Below are positions 1 through 7,321 of a stretch of DNA of 32,629 nucleotides, one piece after another. A program made the position numbers and the translations under genes. Origin of the DNA: an uncultured Lachnospiraceae bacterium (GTDB lineage: Bacteria > Bacillota > Clostridia > Lachnospirales > Lachnospiraceae); the NCBI GenBank assembly GCA_902784165.1, contig CACZTL010000079.1:1-32629 (forward strand), written 5' to 3'. Position 1 is the first letter of the stretch. Every line of letters begins with the position of its first letter. A model generated the notes under the pieces. The model was not told the origin of the DNA. It ran no database searches and saw nothing but the letters and a program-made list of their open reading frames with translations.

Positions 1-3
1 GTA

Positions 4-36
4 CTGACACAAAGGGACTGTCCCCGCTTGACACAC
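4..36. repeat. Palindromic intergenic element, copy 1 (right half, cut by window edge)
   Basis: This is the right arm of the palindrome family found throughout the window: CTGACACAAAGGGACTGTCC followed by CCGCTTGACACAC. The left arm lies outside the window. Its last base C36 is also the first base of the complement of the TAG stop codon of the neighbouring minus-strand gene, so the element touches the gene end directly. The spacer variant read outward is AAGC before GGGG. Confidence 0.9.
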
Positions 37-2786
37 TACCATCTCTTGATTAACCCGATAAAATACTTAAAGCACTCACTCTTGAAGAAGAACAAAAGCA
101 TGAGCACATTCGGTATAACCAGGCAAATAACCGCATCGATGACAAACAATGTCAGACCGGTCAGCGCTGCTGCGTCATTTACAAAAAACACGACAATTGC
201 GGTCACTGATATGACTATGAAAAACACAGCCAAATAGCCGAGTGTTTCAAGCACGTATCGTTTAATACTGCGTCCGAAAAGCTTTTTGTATACAAACTTC
301 GGATAACTGAAGCACCAAAGCGCCATAGAGCTCATGATCGTTCCCGCAAAAACTCCCGCAAGCCCGAAGAAATGAAGAAGTATCAGGGAGGCGGCGATAT
401 TTATGGCTGATTCAAAGAGCGGAACAAATCTGTTTTCATAAAATATCCCGGCTCCGTCCTGGAATACATTATAAGTTGCTCTCATAAGAAACTGGAAAAA
501 CTGTATAGTGAGCATAACTACAACAGCTGCCGGCAGCACATACCTTTCTCCGAACCATATATTTATAAAAGGCTGTATCATGACAAAAAGTACCGTCGAC
601 GCCAGTGACGCGATCCAGAAATTCATAAAGCGTATATTTCGAAAGGTCTTAAATCGGTGTTCTTCATCTTCCGATATAAGCATATTGCCCACGCTCGGGG
701 TCAGTGCATTTATAGCCGGATTAATAAGCTTCGTCGCCGCATCGATCACCATAAAATAATTATTATAAAGACCGACCGTAGCGAGTCCCAAAAATACGGA
801 AATCAGGATATTGTCAGTGCCGTTTACGACAAATGTACCGATCTTATGGAAAATGAGCGCTCCGACCTTCTTCTTTATGTCGGCCAGTATATCCGGTCGT
901 AAAGGACGTCCGTATCCGCTCCTGATGTATGGGTACTTCCTGTCGGCTATCTTTGTTATCACTACATTTTCCAAAATCCTGAATGCAAGCTTTACAAGGA
1001 TATACGCATAGTAATTATGCGTAAAATATAACATCAGAAGCTGCGCCGTATTCATGCCGACAAGATACACCATATGCACTGCGCTTATTATGAAATTTTT
1101 CTGGTCTGCATAAAGTATACCTCTTTTGTAGCTCATAAAATATGACAAGACCACATCAGCGAGGAAAATGATATATACCAATGTAAGATTTATATCCGCC
1201 TCAGATGTCTCTGCGATAAAGGGAAGCGCCGGAATCAGACAAAGCCCTATACCGGCAATAACGCCCGCAATAATATGAAACGCTTTCCTGTAAAATCTCA
1301 TAAGCGAGCGTATGGCGGTCTTGTCATTTTCTTTAAGGGGCTTATAAAGGTGAAATATAACAGCCTCTCCGATACCGAGATCAGCTATCCCGAGCATCGT
1401 AAGCACGTTTGAAAAAAGACCGTTCAGCCCGGCGTATTCCAGCCCGAGCATGTGTATAAAAAGGCGCTGCGCAAGCAACCCGATTAGTATAGCCAAGACG
1501 TTAGCTAAAGCTGTAAATATAAAATTTCTCGCAGACTTTGCGGTCCGTCCCGGCTCACCTGCCATGACCGCTGCTTCTTTGCTTTCGGAAGCCACGTTTA
1601 ACTGCCGCTTTACATTTTCCTCAAGAACGCCGCTCCTAAAGGCAAAAAGTATCAGGAAAAAGAAATACACAAATGCATACTGCTCTACCAGAAACATCAC
1701 AAAAAATGTTCCGATGAAAAATGCGATATACCCGGCTGCCGTTACTTTTCTGTATTTAAAAAGCCTGTATATGATTATGGCAAAAATAACAAAAAAGATA
1801 ACAAGCCCGACAATACCTGTCTTAAAAAGCATCTCAAGTATCTGATTGTGCGTAGTAACGATATCGTCCGTAAAATGGAAATCCTGATAGCCGTGACCTA
1901 TTACGGGATGTTCCTTGATCCTGCCCAGAGCCATATCCCATATGGCAGTACGCTTCGTAAGATCGGTACTTTTATGAAGTACGCCTGTTATGAACCATTT
2001 AAAAGTATCCTGCCCGCGAAACACCATGACAAGCAGCTGAATAAACACACCTATACCCGTATACGTCAGGATATTGAATACCTTTGTAAATCTGATTATC
2101 GGCGGTATCGTGATCACGACGGCAAGCGGTATAAGAATGACTGTAGCTGTCGTATTTTTTACCAGCACATTTGACAAAATAGCAGCGGCAAGTCCCAAAA
2201 ACGGAATAAATCGCATCTTTTTGTTAAACAAAAAGACATACATCACAGAAAAAAAGATGAACGCCAGCTGATATGTTATATGCCCGCTCTTAAAGCCCAA
2301 AAACCAGGTTTCTTTAAAATAATCCATGTATGTGTAAAGCCCGCCGGGAAACAGGATAACAGTCAAAAGGTTTATTCCCGTAAGCACCCCGAAAAAAATC
2401 ATCTGAGCCAAAAGATAGTTTTTCAGGTCTTTCAGTATCGCATAATCTATCACCAGACAGATCACTATCGTTGCAAACGAATAGCCGACTGCCGTCTTTA
2501 GATTTCCTCCGTTTATGACAGAAGCCGCGCACATAACCGCAAGAAGTCCTGCAAGAAGCAGTATCACGGGGGACATGCGTTTAATAAGTCTGTCCTTTAA
2601 AATAAGAAGTCCTATAACGCCGCCTGCAATTATCTGACATGCGGTATAAGCCTTCCCCGCAAAGCTTACATTTGCAACCAGAAAATCCACCTGAAAAAAC
2701 GGGATCGTAAGAAGCAAAAACAAAATAACCCATTTGGGATCAAATGAGCTTCTTTTTTTTTCATTTTTTGTCACATTTTCTTCCAT
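36..2786 (-). CDS. Wzy-like O-antigen polymerase/ligase fused to a Wzx-like polysaccharide flippase
   Basis: Very hydrophobic 916-residue protein with two complete modules. Residues 1-390 look like a Wzy/O-antigen ligase: about ten membrane segments and the hallmark loop HPVIGHGYQDFH (293-304) followed by an ILEMLFKTGIVGL stretch (316-328). Residues 391-419 form a polar linker. Residues 420-916 resemble a Wzx/MATE-like oligosaccharide flippase (NFIFTALANVLAILIG at the start, then GLEYAGLNGLFSNVL and LGIADLGIGEAVIF, with many further membrane segments). Wzx flips undecaprenyl-linked repeat units and Wzy polymerises them, usually as separate proteins. The reading frame is continuous, with no good internal ribosome site before Met408. 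It is last in an operon with two GT2 enzymes and a LicD protein and overlaps the preceding gene by 16 bp. Family assignment is firm for the flippase half, good for the polymerase half; substrate unknown. Confidence 0.85.
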   Translation of the reverse strand: MEENVTKNEKKRSSFDPKWVILFLLLTIPFFQVDFLVANVSFAGKAYTACQIIAGGVIGLLILKDRLIKRMSPVILLLAGLLAVMCAASVINGGNLKTAVGYSFATIVICLVIDYAILKDLKNYLLAQMIFFGVLTGINLLTVILFPGGLYTYMDYFKETWFLGFKSGHITYQLAFIFFSVMYVFLFNKKMRFIPFLGLAAAILSNVLVKNTTATVILIPLAVVITIPPIIRFTKVFNILTYTGIGVFIQLLVMVFRGQDTFKWFITGVLHKSTDLTKRTAIWDMALGRIKEHPVIGHGYQDFHFTDDIVTTHNQILEMLFKTGIVGLVIFFVIFAIIIYRLFKYRKVTAAGYIAFFIGTFFVMFLVEQYAFVYFFFLILFAFRSGVLEENVKRQLNVASESKEAAVMAGEPGRTAKSARNFIFTALANVLAILIGLLAQRLFIHMLGLEYAGLNGLFSNVLTMLGIADLGIGEAVIFHLYKPLKENDKTAIRSLMRFYRKAFHIIAGVIAGIGLCLIPALPFIAETSEADINLTLVYIIFLADVVLSYFMSYKRGILYADQKNFIISAVHMVYLVGMNTAQLLMLYFTHNYYAYILVKLAFRILENVVITKIADRKYPYIRSGYGRPLRPDILADIKKKVGALIFHKIGTFVVNGTDNILISVFLGLATVGLYNNYFMVIDAATKLINPAINALTPSVGNMLISEDEEHRFKTFRNIRFMNFWIASLASTVLFVMIQPFINIWFGERYVLPAAVVVMLTIQFFQFLMRATYNVFQDGAGIFYENRFVPLFESAINIAASLILLHFFGLAGVFAGTIMSSMALWCFSYPKFVYKKLFGRSIKRYVLETLGYLAVFFIVISVTAIVVFFVNDAAALTGLTLFVIDAVICLVIPNVLMLLFFFKSECFKYFIGLIKRW

Positions 2787-3832
2787 GTATATTTCCAGTA
2801 CGCAAATAAAAGCCTATATCGATAAAGGATCGCTTTTATTCTGTCAGACCTTCCGGCCGCTTTAAAAAAACGTTTACTTCCTATCTCTTTCCACGGCATA
2901 TCTTTGTAAATGTGTGACAATGCCTTCTTTCGTGCCTCTGAATCCGGCTTCCACTTCAGATGCCCGTAAAGGCACTTATATACGTATCTTAAAGAATCGA
3001 TCAAAAATCTTGTATATGCGGCATACTCTGTGTCATTATCAAGCTCAAGCATCCTGCGGATCCTTTTTAGCGGTATCTCTATACATTTAAGAACCCCGGG
3101 ATTAAAGCGGTTTGACACAGAGGCATCGTTATTCAGATAATAGTACCACACTCTCTTGACATAACAAACTCTGTACTTCATCATACGAAGATTCCAAATG
3201 GTATCCTCATACATCCGTATGCCTTCGGGAAAATGTAAGTCCTTATCATCAAAAAGGCTTTTCTTAATGAACCGCGCCGCTATCCCTCTGTTTATATAGC
3301 CGTTCCTTCCGAATCTGTAAGGAGCACCTATACATTCTGATCTTGTTTTATGGATACGCCGTTTGTCTAAATGTAACGAATATTTTTTAAGCTCTCTCTT
3401 TGTAAGCGCTCTTTCAGACGCAGCGCTTACAAGCTCTTCCATTTCCTCCGGTTTAACGTAAACAGTACCGCCCCATACCGCATCGATCGAAGAGTCATTA
3501 AGGACTGACGCTGCCTCCTCAAAGCAACGCGGACTTATGGCATCGTCTCCGTCTATGTACGTAATAATATCACCCTTCGCCTGTTTAACGGCAAAGTTTC
3601 TTGCCGCCGAAACTCCTGACGGAGCAGTGTGAAACAAACGTATACGTCCGTCCTGCGAGCTTATATCATCCAGCTTTCTTGCGAAGCTTTCACTGCTTCC
3701 GTCATCAATGATAAGCAGCTCAAAGTCTGTATACGACTGTCCGAGTACGCTTGATAAGGCCCTGTTAAAAAGCTTTATATTACCGTTTCTTACAGGCAGT
3801 ATCACACTGATCAAAGGCTTTGAATTACTCAT
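2771..3832 (-). CDS. Family 2 glycosyltransferase (GT-A fold)
   Basis: 353-residue cytoplasmic or membrane-associated glycosyltransferase. The N-terminal GT-A nucleotide-sugar domain starts ISVILPVRNG (8-17), contains the IDDGS motif (42-46) and the DXD-type metal-binding motif DGDD (94-97), and is followed by GVSAARN (73-79), all typical of GT2. The C-terminal third is basic and rich in Tyr and Trp, as in capsule glycosyltransferases. The start ATG overlaps the stop of the preceding licD-like gene (ATGAGTAA), which indicates translational coupling, and its own end overlaps the start of the Wzy-Wzx fusion. It probably adds one sugar to the lipid-linked repeat unit exported by that fusion. Donor and acceptor cannot be read from the sequence. 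Confidence 0.92.
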   Translation of the reverse strand: MSNSKPLISVILPVRNGNIKLFNRALSSVLGQSYTDFELLIIDDGSSESFARKLDDISSQDGRIRLFHTAPSGVSAARNFAVKQAKGDIITYIDGDDAISPRCFEEAASVLNDSSIDAVWGGTVYVKPEEMEELVSAASERALTKRELKKYSLHLDKRRIHKTRSECIGAPYRFGRNGYINRGIAARFIKKSLFDDKDLHFPEGIRMYEDTIWNLRMMKYRVCYVKRVWYYYLNNDASVSNRFNPGVLKCIEIPLKRIRRMLELDNDTEYAAYTRFLIDSLRYVYKCLYGHLKWKPDSEARKKALSHIYKDMPWKEIGSKRFFKAAGRSDRIKAILYRYRLLFAYWKYTWKKM

Positions 3833-4640
3833 CGATATATGCCTCCAGGTTATGTGTTATACGCTCTTCCTTAGGCGGTAATTTCATAAAATCTCCGAAA
3901 ATGCCGGTAAGATTCTTGTGCCAACCCGACATCGCAAAAAACTTATGGTCTTCAAAGTCAAGCTCAACAAGAGTTTCATATTCCTTTTTTTTAAGAGCCT
4001 GCCCCGGTCCGTCATAAGCCCACGTAACCATACCGCACATGGATGAGGTCTTATAAGGATACCTGTACGCCAGTTTTTTTTGCAACCTCGCAATATTCCT
4101 CCGTCCCACCAGCTTTGCCGCCGGCGTCATAAACAGCCTTTTTACCCACACGGCAAGCTGACTGCTGCCGTAACCGTCCCGTACAACCGAGGCAACATTT
4201 AAACGGCAAAGATTCAGGGCCAGGTGGTAATGCAGCTTAAGCTTTTTACTGTCCGTTGGCAAACCGTCAACGGGAAATATATCTATCCAGAGATGTTTAA
4301 CATCCCTTTGGGTGAAGTTATCCTCTTTTATACGGGTTCTTTTATCAAAGAGCTTCATATACGGCGCGTCAAGAGTACCGTCCTCAAAGCTTGCCGCTTT
4401 AATATGCGCAGGCCAGAGCTTTTTCTTTCTGTTTAATCTAATAAGCCTCTCGTAATCAGGGCGCGGCATGGATACGTCTATATCATCATCCCACGGGATA
4501 AATCCCTTGTGCCTGACCGCGCCGATCAAAGTACCGGCGCAAAGCGAATACTTCAAGTGGTATTTTCGCGCTATTTTATCAAACTCTATCATGATATCCA
4601 GCTCAGTTTGCTGAATCTCTTTAAGTGACATCTTTTTCAT
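3825..4640 (-). CDS. LicD family phosphotransferase/nucleotidyltransferase-fold protein
   Basis: 271 residues from the chosen ATG. The family signature is clear: LKEIQQTELDIMIEFDKIA at the N-terminus, AGTLIGAVRHKGFIPW, and the metal-binding DDDID (51-55) followed by MPRPDYERL. LicD proteins transfer phosphocholine or other phospho-substituents to cell-surface glycans, so this gene probably decorates the polysaccharide made by the flanking GT2 enzymes. An open frame continues upstream to a TTG at 4685, but those codons lie within the palindromic repeat and have no ribosome site. ATG 4640 (or 4631) fits the usual start of the family; the ribosome site (GGGAAAAAG) is weak. Its stop overlaps the start of the next GT2 gene. 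Confidence 0.88.
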   Translation of the reverse strand: MKKMSLKEIQQTELDIMIEFDKIARKYHLKYSLCAGTLIGAVRHKGFIPWDDDIDVSMPRPDYERLIRLNRKKKLWPAHIKAASFEDGTLDAPYMKLFDKRTRIKEDNFTQRDVKHLWIDIFPVDGLPTDSKKLKLHYHLALNLCRLNVASVVRDGYGSSQLAVWVKRLFMTPAAKLVGRRNIARLQKKLAYRYPYKTSSMCGMVTWAYDGPGQALKKKEYETLVELDFEDHKFFAMSGWHKNLTGIFGDFMKLPPKEERITHNLEAYIDE

Positions 4641-4676
4641 ATCTTTTTCCCGGATTATACTTTCAAATGCTTCTAT

Positions 4677-4766
4677 GTGTGTCAAAGTGTGTCAAGATGG
4701 GGACAGTCCCTTTGTGTCAGTGCTGACACAAAGGGACTGTCCCCATCTTGACACACTTTGACACAC
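4677..4766. repeat. Palindromic intergenic element, copy 2 (44-bp perfect arms)
   Basis: A perfect inverted repeat: arms 4677-4720 and 4723-4766 pair over 44 bp around a 2-nt centre (TG). The core is the family unit GTGTGTCA, spacer AGAT, GGGGACAGTCCCTTTGTGTCAG and its reverse complement. Unusually the terminal GTGTGTCA is doubled (GTGTGTCAAAGTGTGTCAA) in both arms. A decayed extra unit (CTCTCCCCGTCTGACACAA, about 4765-4784) lies on the right, next to the stop codon of the GT2 gene ending at 4787. Confidence 0.95.
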
Positions 4767-4786
4767 TCTCCCCGTCTGACACAACT

Positions 4787-5791
4787 TCAAGATAATAGTT
4801 TTTTGCGAATGCGCAGCCTTATATCCCCCACCGCAGCAGCCGGCTTATACATATGACAAAGCAAAACTATCATGAGCTTTCTTGATGTTACTATCGGAGC
4901 CTTCAAAAGCCGTTTTTCGCAGCGCCGCAGATCTCTAATCAGCCTTTTTTCCCACGAAGAAAACCTTCTTCTGATCTCATCGGCGGGCACCCGGGAGATC
5001 ATTCTAAGCAGCAGTGTGAAATTAATGCGATCCCTGCCAAGCAGCGCATATTCATGATCGGGTTCTTTACCCTTGGTTATTTCTACCATCCTGTCCCAAA
5101 CAGCTAAAAGATCAAAGTCCTTTTCACTGAAAGAACCTGTCACGCTTTCGGGATTTTCATAATAGTAATATCCTACATCCTTAAGGGAGGCTATTTTATT
5201 AGTTTGTGATACTGCAAGATAAGTGCCAATCACATCCTCTCCGACTCTTATGCCCGGCGGATAAAGCGTGTCCGGAAGAAGCTCACGTCTGTAGAGCTTC
5301 GCAACCGGATAGTGTACCTGCGCATTGCACCCTATCTTAAAGAAAAGCCTCAGATACTCATATTTTGAATAAATATCATAAACGATCTTTTTTGAAATCG
5401 GTCTTTCTGTGAGTGTGTCGGTACATTCGATCTGACATGTGACCATATCAGCTTTAGTTTCTTTCATTACCTTCATCATTCGCTGTATGATATTTACATT
5501 TATCATATCATCGCTGTCTGCAAACATAACAAAAGAACCGGTAGCTTGTGAAAGCCCGGTATTTCTGGCCACGGAAACCCCGCTGTTTTCTATATCTATG
5601 ATCCTGATCCTTCTGTCCTTTTTTGCAAGCTTCTCTGCAATCTTCCTCGAACCGTCATACGATCCGTCATTTACAAGGATTATCTCAAGATCTGAATATG
5701 TTTGCGATGTGACACTGTCCACGCATTTTTTCAAATGTTTTTCCGAATTATAAAACGGAATTATGACGCTTATGATATCTCTCGTAGCCAT
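4787..5791 (-). CDS. Family 2 glycosyltransferase (GT-A fold), first gene of the polysaccharide operon
   Basis: 334 residues. GT2 motifs: ISVIIPFYNS (7-16), VNDGS (40-44), GVSVARNTG (71-79) and the DXD-type ADSDD (91-95), in the usual order and spacing. The C-terminus is basic and ends in KAPIVTSRKLMIVLL and a short Lys/Arg-rich tail. It is the first gene behind a recognisable promoter at 5858-5886 and is separated from the LicD-like gene by 147 bp containing palindromic copy 2. The role inferred from context is adding a sugar to a lipid-linked repeat unit of a capsule or exopolysaccharide. It is clearly a paralogue class, not a duplicate, of the GT2 at 2771-3832. Confidence 0.92.
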   Translation of the reverse strand: MATRDIISVIIPFYNSEKHLKKCVDSVTSQTYSDLEIILVNDGSYDGSRKIAEKLAKKDRRIRIIDIENSGVSVARNTGLSQATGSFVMFADSDDMINVNIIQRMMKVMKETKADMVTCQIECTDTLTERPISKKIVYDIYSKYEYLRLFFKIGCNAQVHYPVAKLYRRELLPDTLYPPGIRVGEDVIGTYLAVSQTNKIASLKDVGYYYYENPESVTGSFSEKDFDLLAVWDRMVEITKGKEPDHEYALLGRDRINFTLLLRMISRVPADEIRRRFSSWEKRLIRDLRRCEKRLLKAPIVTSRKLMIVLLCHMYKPAAAVGDIRLRIRKKLLS

Positions 5792-5857
5792 ACTTATCCA
5801 GACGACTCTCCCTTTTACAACAAAAAAACTTCTTCTTATTTCTTCTGTAATTGAATT

Positions 5858-5886
5858 ATTATACTACAAATATGCGGTTAATGAAA
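5858..5886 (-). promoter_or_regulatory. Sigma-A-type promoter of the polysaccharide operon
   Basis: On the minus strand, a perfect -10 box TATAAT (5858-5863) lies 17 nt from a weak -35 box TTTCAT (5881-5886). This places the start of transcription about 60 nt before the GT2 ATG at 5791. No competing -10 with correct spacing was seen in the gap. Confidence 0.6.
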
Positions 5887-5900
5887 CAGTTTTTATTACT

Positions 5901-5978
5901 GTTTAGTGTGTCAAATGGGGACAGTCCCTTTGTGTCAGTGCTGACACAAAGGGACTGTCCCCATTTGACACACTAAAC
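5901..5978. repeat. Palindromic intergenic element, copy 3 (38-bp perfect arms)
   Basis: Arms 5901-5938 and 5941-5978 are perfectly complementary around a TG centre. Spacer variant AAAT-type (TCAAATGGGG) occurs in both arms. The symmetry continues five bases beyond the terminal GTGTGTCA (GTTTA on the left, TAAAC on the right), although this flank is not shared with other copies. It sits between the polysaccharide operon promoter and the terminator of the thioesterase operon. Confidence 0.95.
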
Positions 5979-5991
5979 ACCACCGAATCAT

Positions 5992-6020
5992 AAAAAAAAT
6001 CCGCCGAAGCGGTTTTTTTT
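5992..6020 (-). terminator. Rho-independent terminator after the acyl-ACP thioesterase gene
   Basis: Hairpin with stem CCGC/GCGG, loop CGAA, flanked by eight A on the left and eight T on the right (A8-T-CCGC-CGAA-GCGG-T8). It can work in both directions. On the minus strand it lies about 60 nt after the stop of the thioesterase gene ending at 6083 and ends the antiporter/thioesterase transcription unit. Confidence 0.8.
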
Positions 6021-6082
6021 ACCTTTTTGTGAAAATATCAGTCTGCTGATGTAATATGCGCCAATAGAGACGTATCTTTTTA

Positions 6083-6814
6083 TCACTCTTTACCGCACGC
6101 CACCATCCTGCAGGCCGCTATCAGCCTACCATCTTCATCTGCTGCCGCCATATTTATTACATCACCTTCACGTTTCATATATACGCCAAGCACCATATTA
6201 TACATTCCCTGCGATATATAATTGATATCATACTCGCGTATCACATGCGTTTCATAAAACTCCGGTCCGAAAACATTCATGAACAGATCCGTAAAATGCA
6301 GGTTGTTCATATGCATACTTTTATCAAGCACAGAATATCTTATGCGATAATCATATATCTTATCCATGCCGGATATATCCTTTGGCAGCCGCTTCGGCGT
6401 CAGATCCTCAAACGGCTCGTCGCACTCATTTATCGGATAATCAATATCCCTTATCTTGCAGAGCCGGTTTTCGTCCACCTTATAAAGACAACTCTCAAGC
6501 CTCGAGAGCGCAAGCAGCTTTCCGGCCTGCGTAATCCTGAAATCCCTGTCTACTCTTACCTTTTCTTCAGATGTCATGCCTGTCTCAACAAGCAGCGGTC
6601 CGTGAAACCCTGTTCTTGAAAAAATCTTCATACGACACTTCGTATACATCCAGGCCATCCCGAATTCCTCTATAAGCCTGTCATTTCCGAGATCATACCC
6701 CTTCATATGCCATGTAGCAGCATCCTGACAGTAATTCATATATCCTTTCAAACCTATGGTGCCGTCCGCACCGGCATCCCTGTACTGGGGTGTTATCAAC
6801 TGTTCAAACTGCAT
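6083..6814 (-). CDS. Acyl-ACP thioesterase (FatA/FatB-like double hot-dog)
   Basis: 243 residues, the usual length for bacterial acyl-ACP thioesterases, which release fatty acids from acyl carrier protein in the cytoplasm. The N-terminal hot dog begins FEQLITPQYRDAGADG and has LKGYMNYCQDAATWH with a central helix and GMAWMYTKCRMKI. The second hot dog holds the active-site helix region DKSMHMNNLHFTDL (164-177). The usual D-x-N-x-H-x-N-N motif reads D-x-S-x-H-x-N-N here, so the conserved Asn is Ser while Asp, His and the Asn pair are kept. Ribosome site AAAAGGA is eight bases before ATG 6814. It lies downstream of an FlK-like thioesterase and an antiporter, with palindromic copy 4 between, and is followed by a terminator. 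Confidence 0.88.
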   Translation of the reverse strand: MQFEQLITPQYRDAGADGTIGLKGYMNYCQDAATWHMKGYDLGNDRLIEEFGMAWMYTKCRMKIFSRTGFHGPLLVETGMTSEEKVRVDRDFRITQAGKLLALSRLESCLYKVDENRLCKIRDIDYPINECDEPFEDLTPKRLPKDISGMDKIYDYRIRYSVLDKSMHMNNLHFTDLFMNVFGPEFYETHVIREYDINYISQGMYNMVLGVYMKREGDVINMAAADEDGRLIAACRMVACGKE

Positions 6815-6841
6815 ATTTTTTTCCTTTTCTGTAATAACATG

Positions 6842-6925
6842 AGTGTGTCAACCGGGGACAGTCCCTTTGTGTCAGAAGGAGCTTGCCCCTTCTGACACAA
6901 AGGGACTGTCCCCGGTTGACACACT
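6842..6925. repeat. Palindromic intergenic element, copy 4 (long variant)
   Basis: Arms of about 38 bp (6842-6879 and 6888-6925) with an 8-nt loop AGCTTGCC. The stem is longer at the centre than in other copies (extra AAGG/CCTT). Both arms carry the spacer ACC before GGGG. T6925 is shared with the TAA stop codon complement of the gene ending at 6925. Confidence 0.94.
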
Positions 6926-7308
6926 TAATATTTCCCACGCGCCTTCTCGAGGAACTTCTCCTTGACCACTATAAACCTTTCATGCTCCCCTTCGCCTATC
7001 TTCCCCGCTGCGTCAAAGGCCTCAAATTTAAACTTAAGTCTGCGTCCGTCTACCTCGATAAGCTCGCTCTCGAAACGCACATCCTTACCAACCGGCGTAG
7101 CCGACAGGTGCTTAAGAACCATGCTGATCCCTACCGTCCCCTCGCCCTCTTCAAGAAACGGGTGCACGCTCTCCCACGTACATCTCTCAGCAAACGCTGC
7201 AAGCCCGGGAGTTCCGAGCACATCCATGGTGCCGCTGCCGAGGGTCTTAGCGGAAAACTGATCTGTTACGGTTGTCTCAAAGTGTCCTTTAATGCCTGTT
7301 TTAATCAT
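6925..7308 (-). CDS. FlK-like acyl-CoA thioesterase (single hot-dog)
   Basis: 127 residues from ATG 7308, chosen because AGGAG lies seven bases upstream; an ATG at 7332 would overlap the previous gene and has no better site. The sequence matches the fluoroacetyl-CoA thioesterase-like hot-dog family: GHFETTVTD near the N-terminus, LGTPGLAAFAE with Thr33 and Glu41, and KHLSATPVG with His67. These correspond to the Thr-Glu-His catalytic set of FlK. Genomic copies in bacteria without fluoroacetate are thought to be general acyl-CoA thioesterases; the actual substrate is not known. It starts 13 bp after the antiporter stop and is followed by copy 4 and an acyl-ACP thioesterase, so the three are probably one operon. 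Confidence 0.85.
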   Translation of the reverse strand: MIKTGIKGHFETTVTDQFSAKTLGSGTMDVLGTPGLAAFAERCTWESVHPFLEEGEGTVGISMVLKHLSATPVGKDVRFESELIEVDGRRLKFKFEAFDAAGKIGEGEHERFIVVKEKFLEKARGKY

Positions 7309-7321
7309 AACGAAACTCCTT

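Noticed and set aside
1566-1616. Split of the Wzy-Wzx protein into two genes with an internal start at Met408
   Set aside because: No Shine-Dalgarno site before that ATG, no stop codon between the halves, and the frame is continuous.
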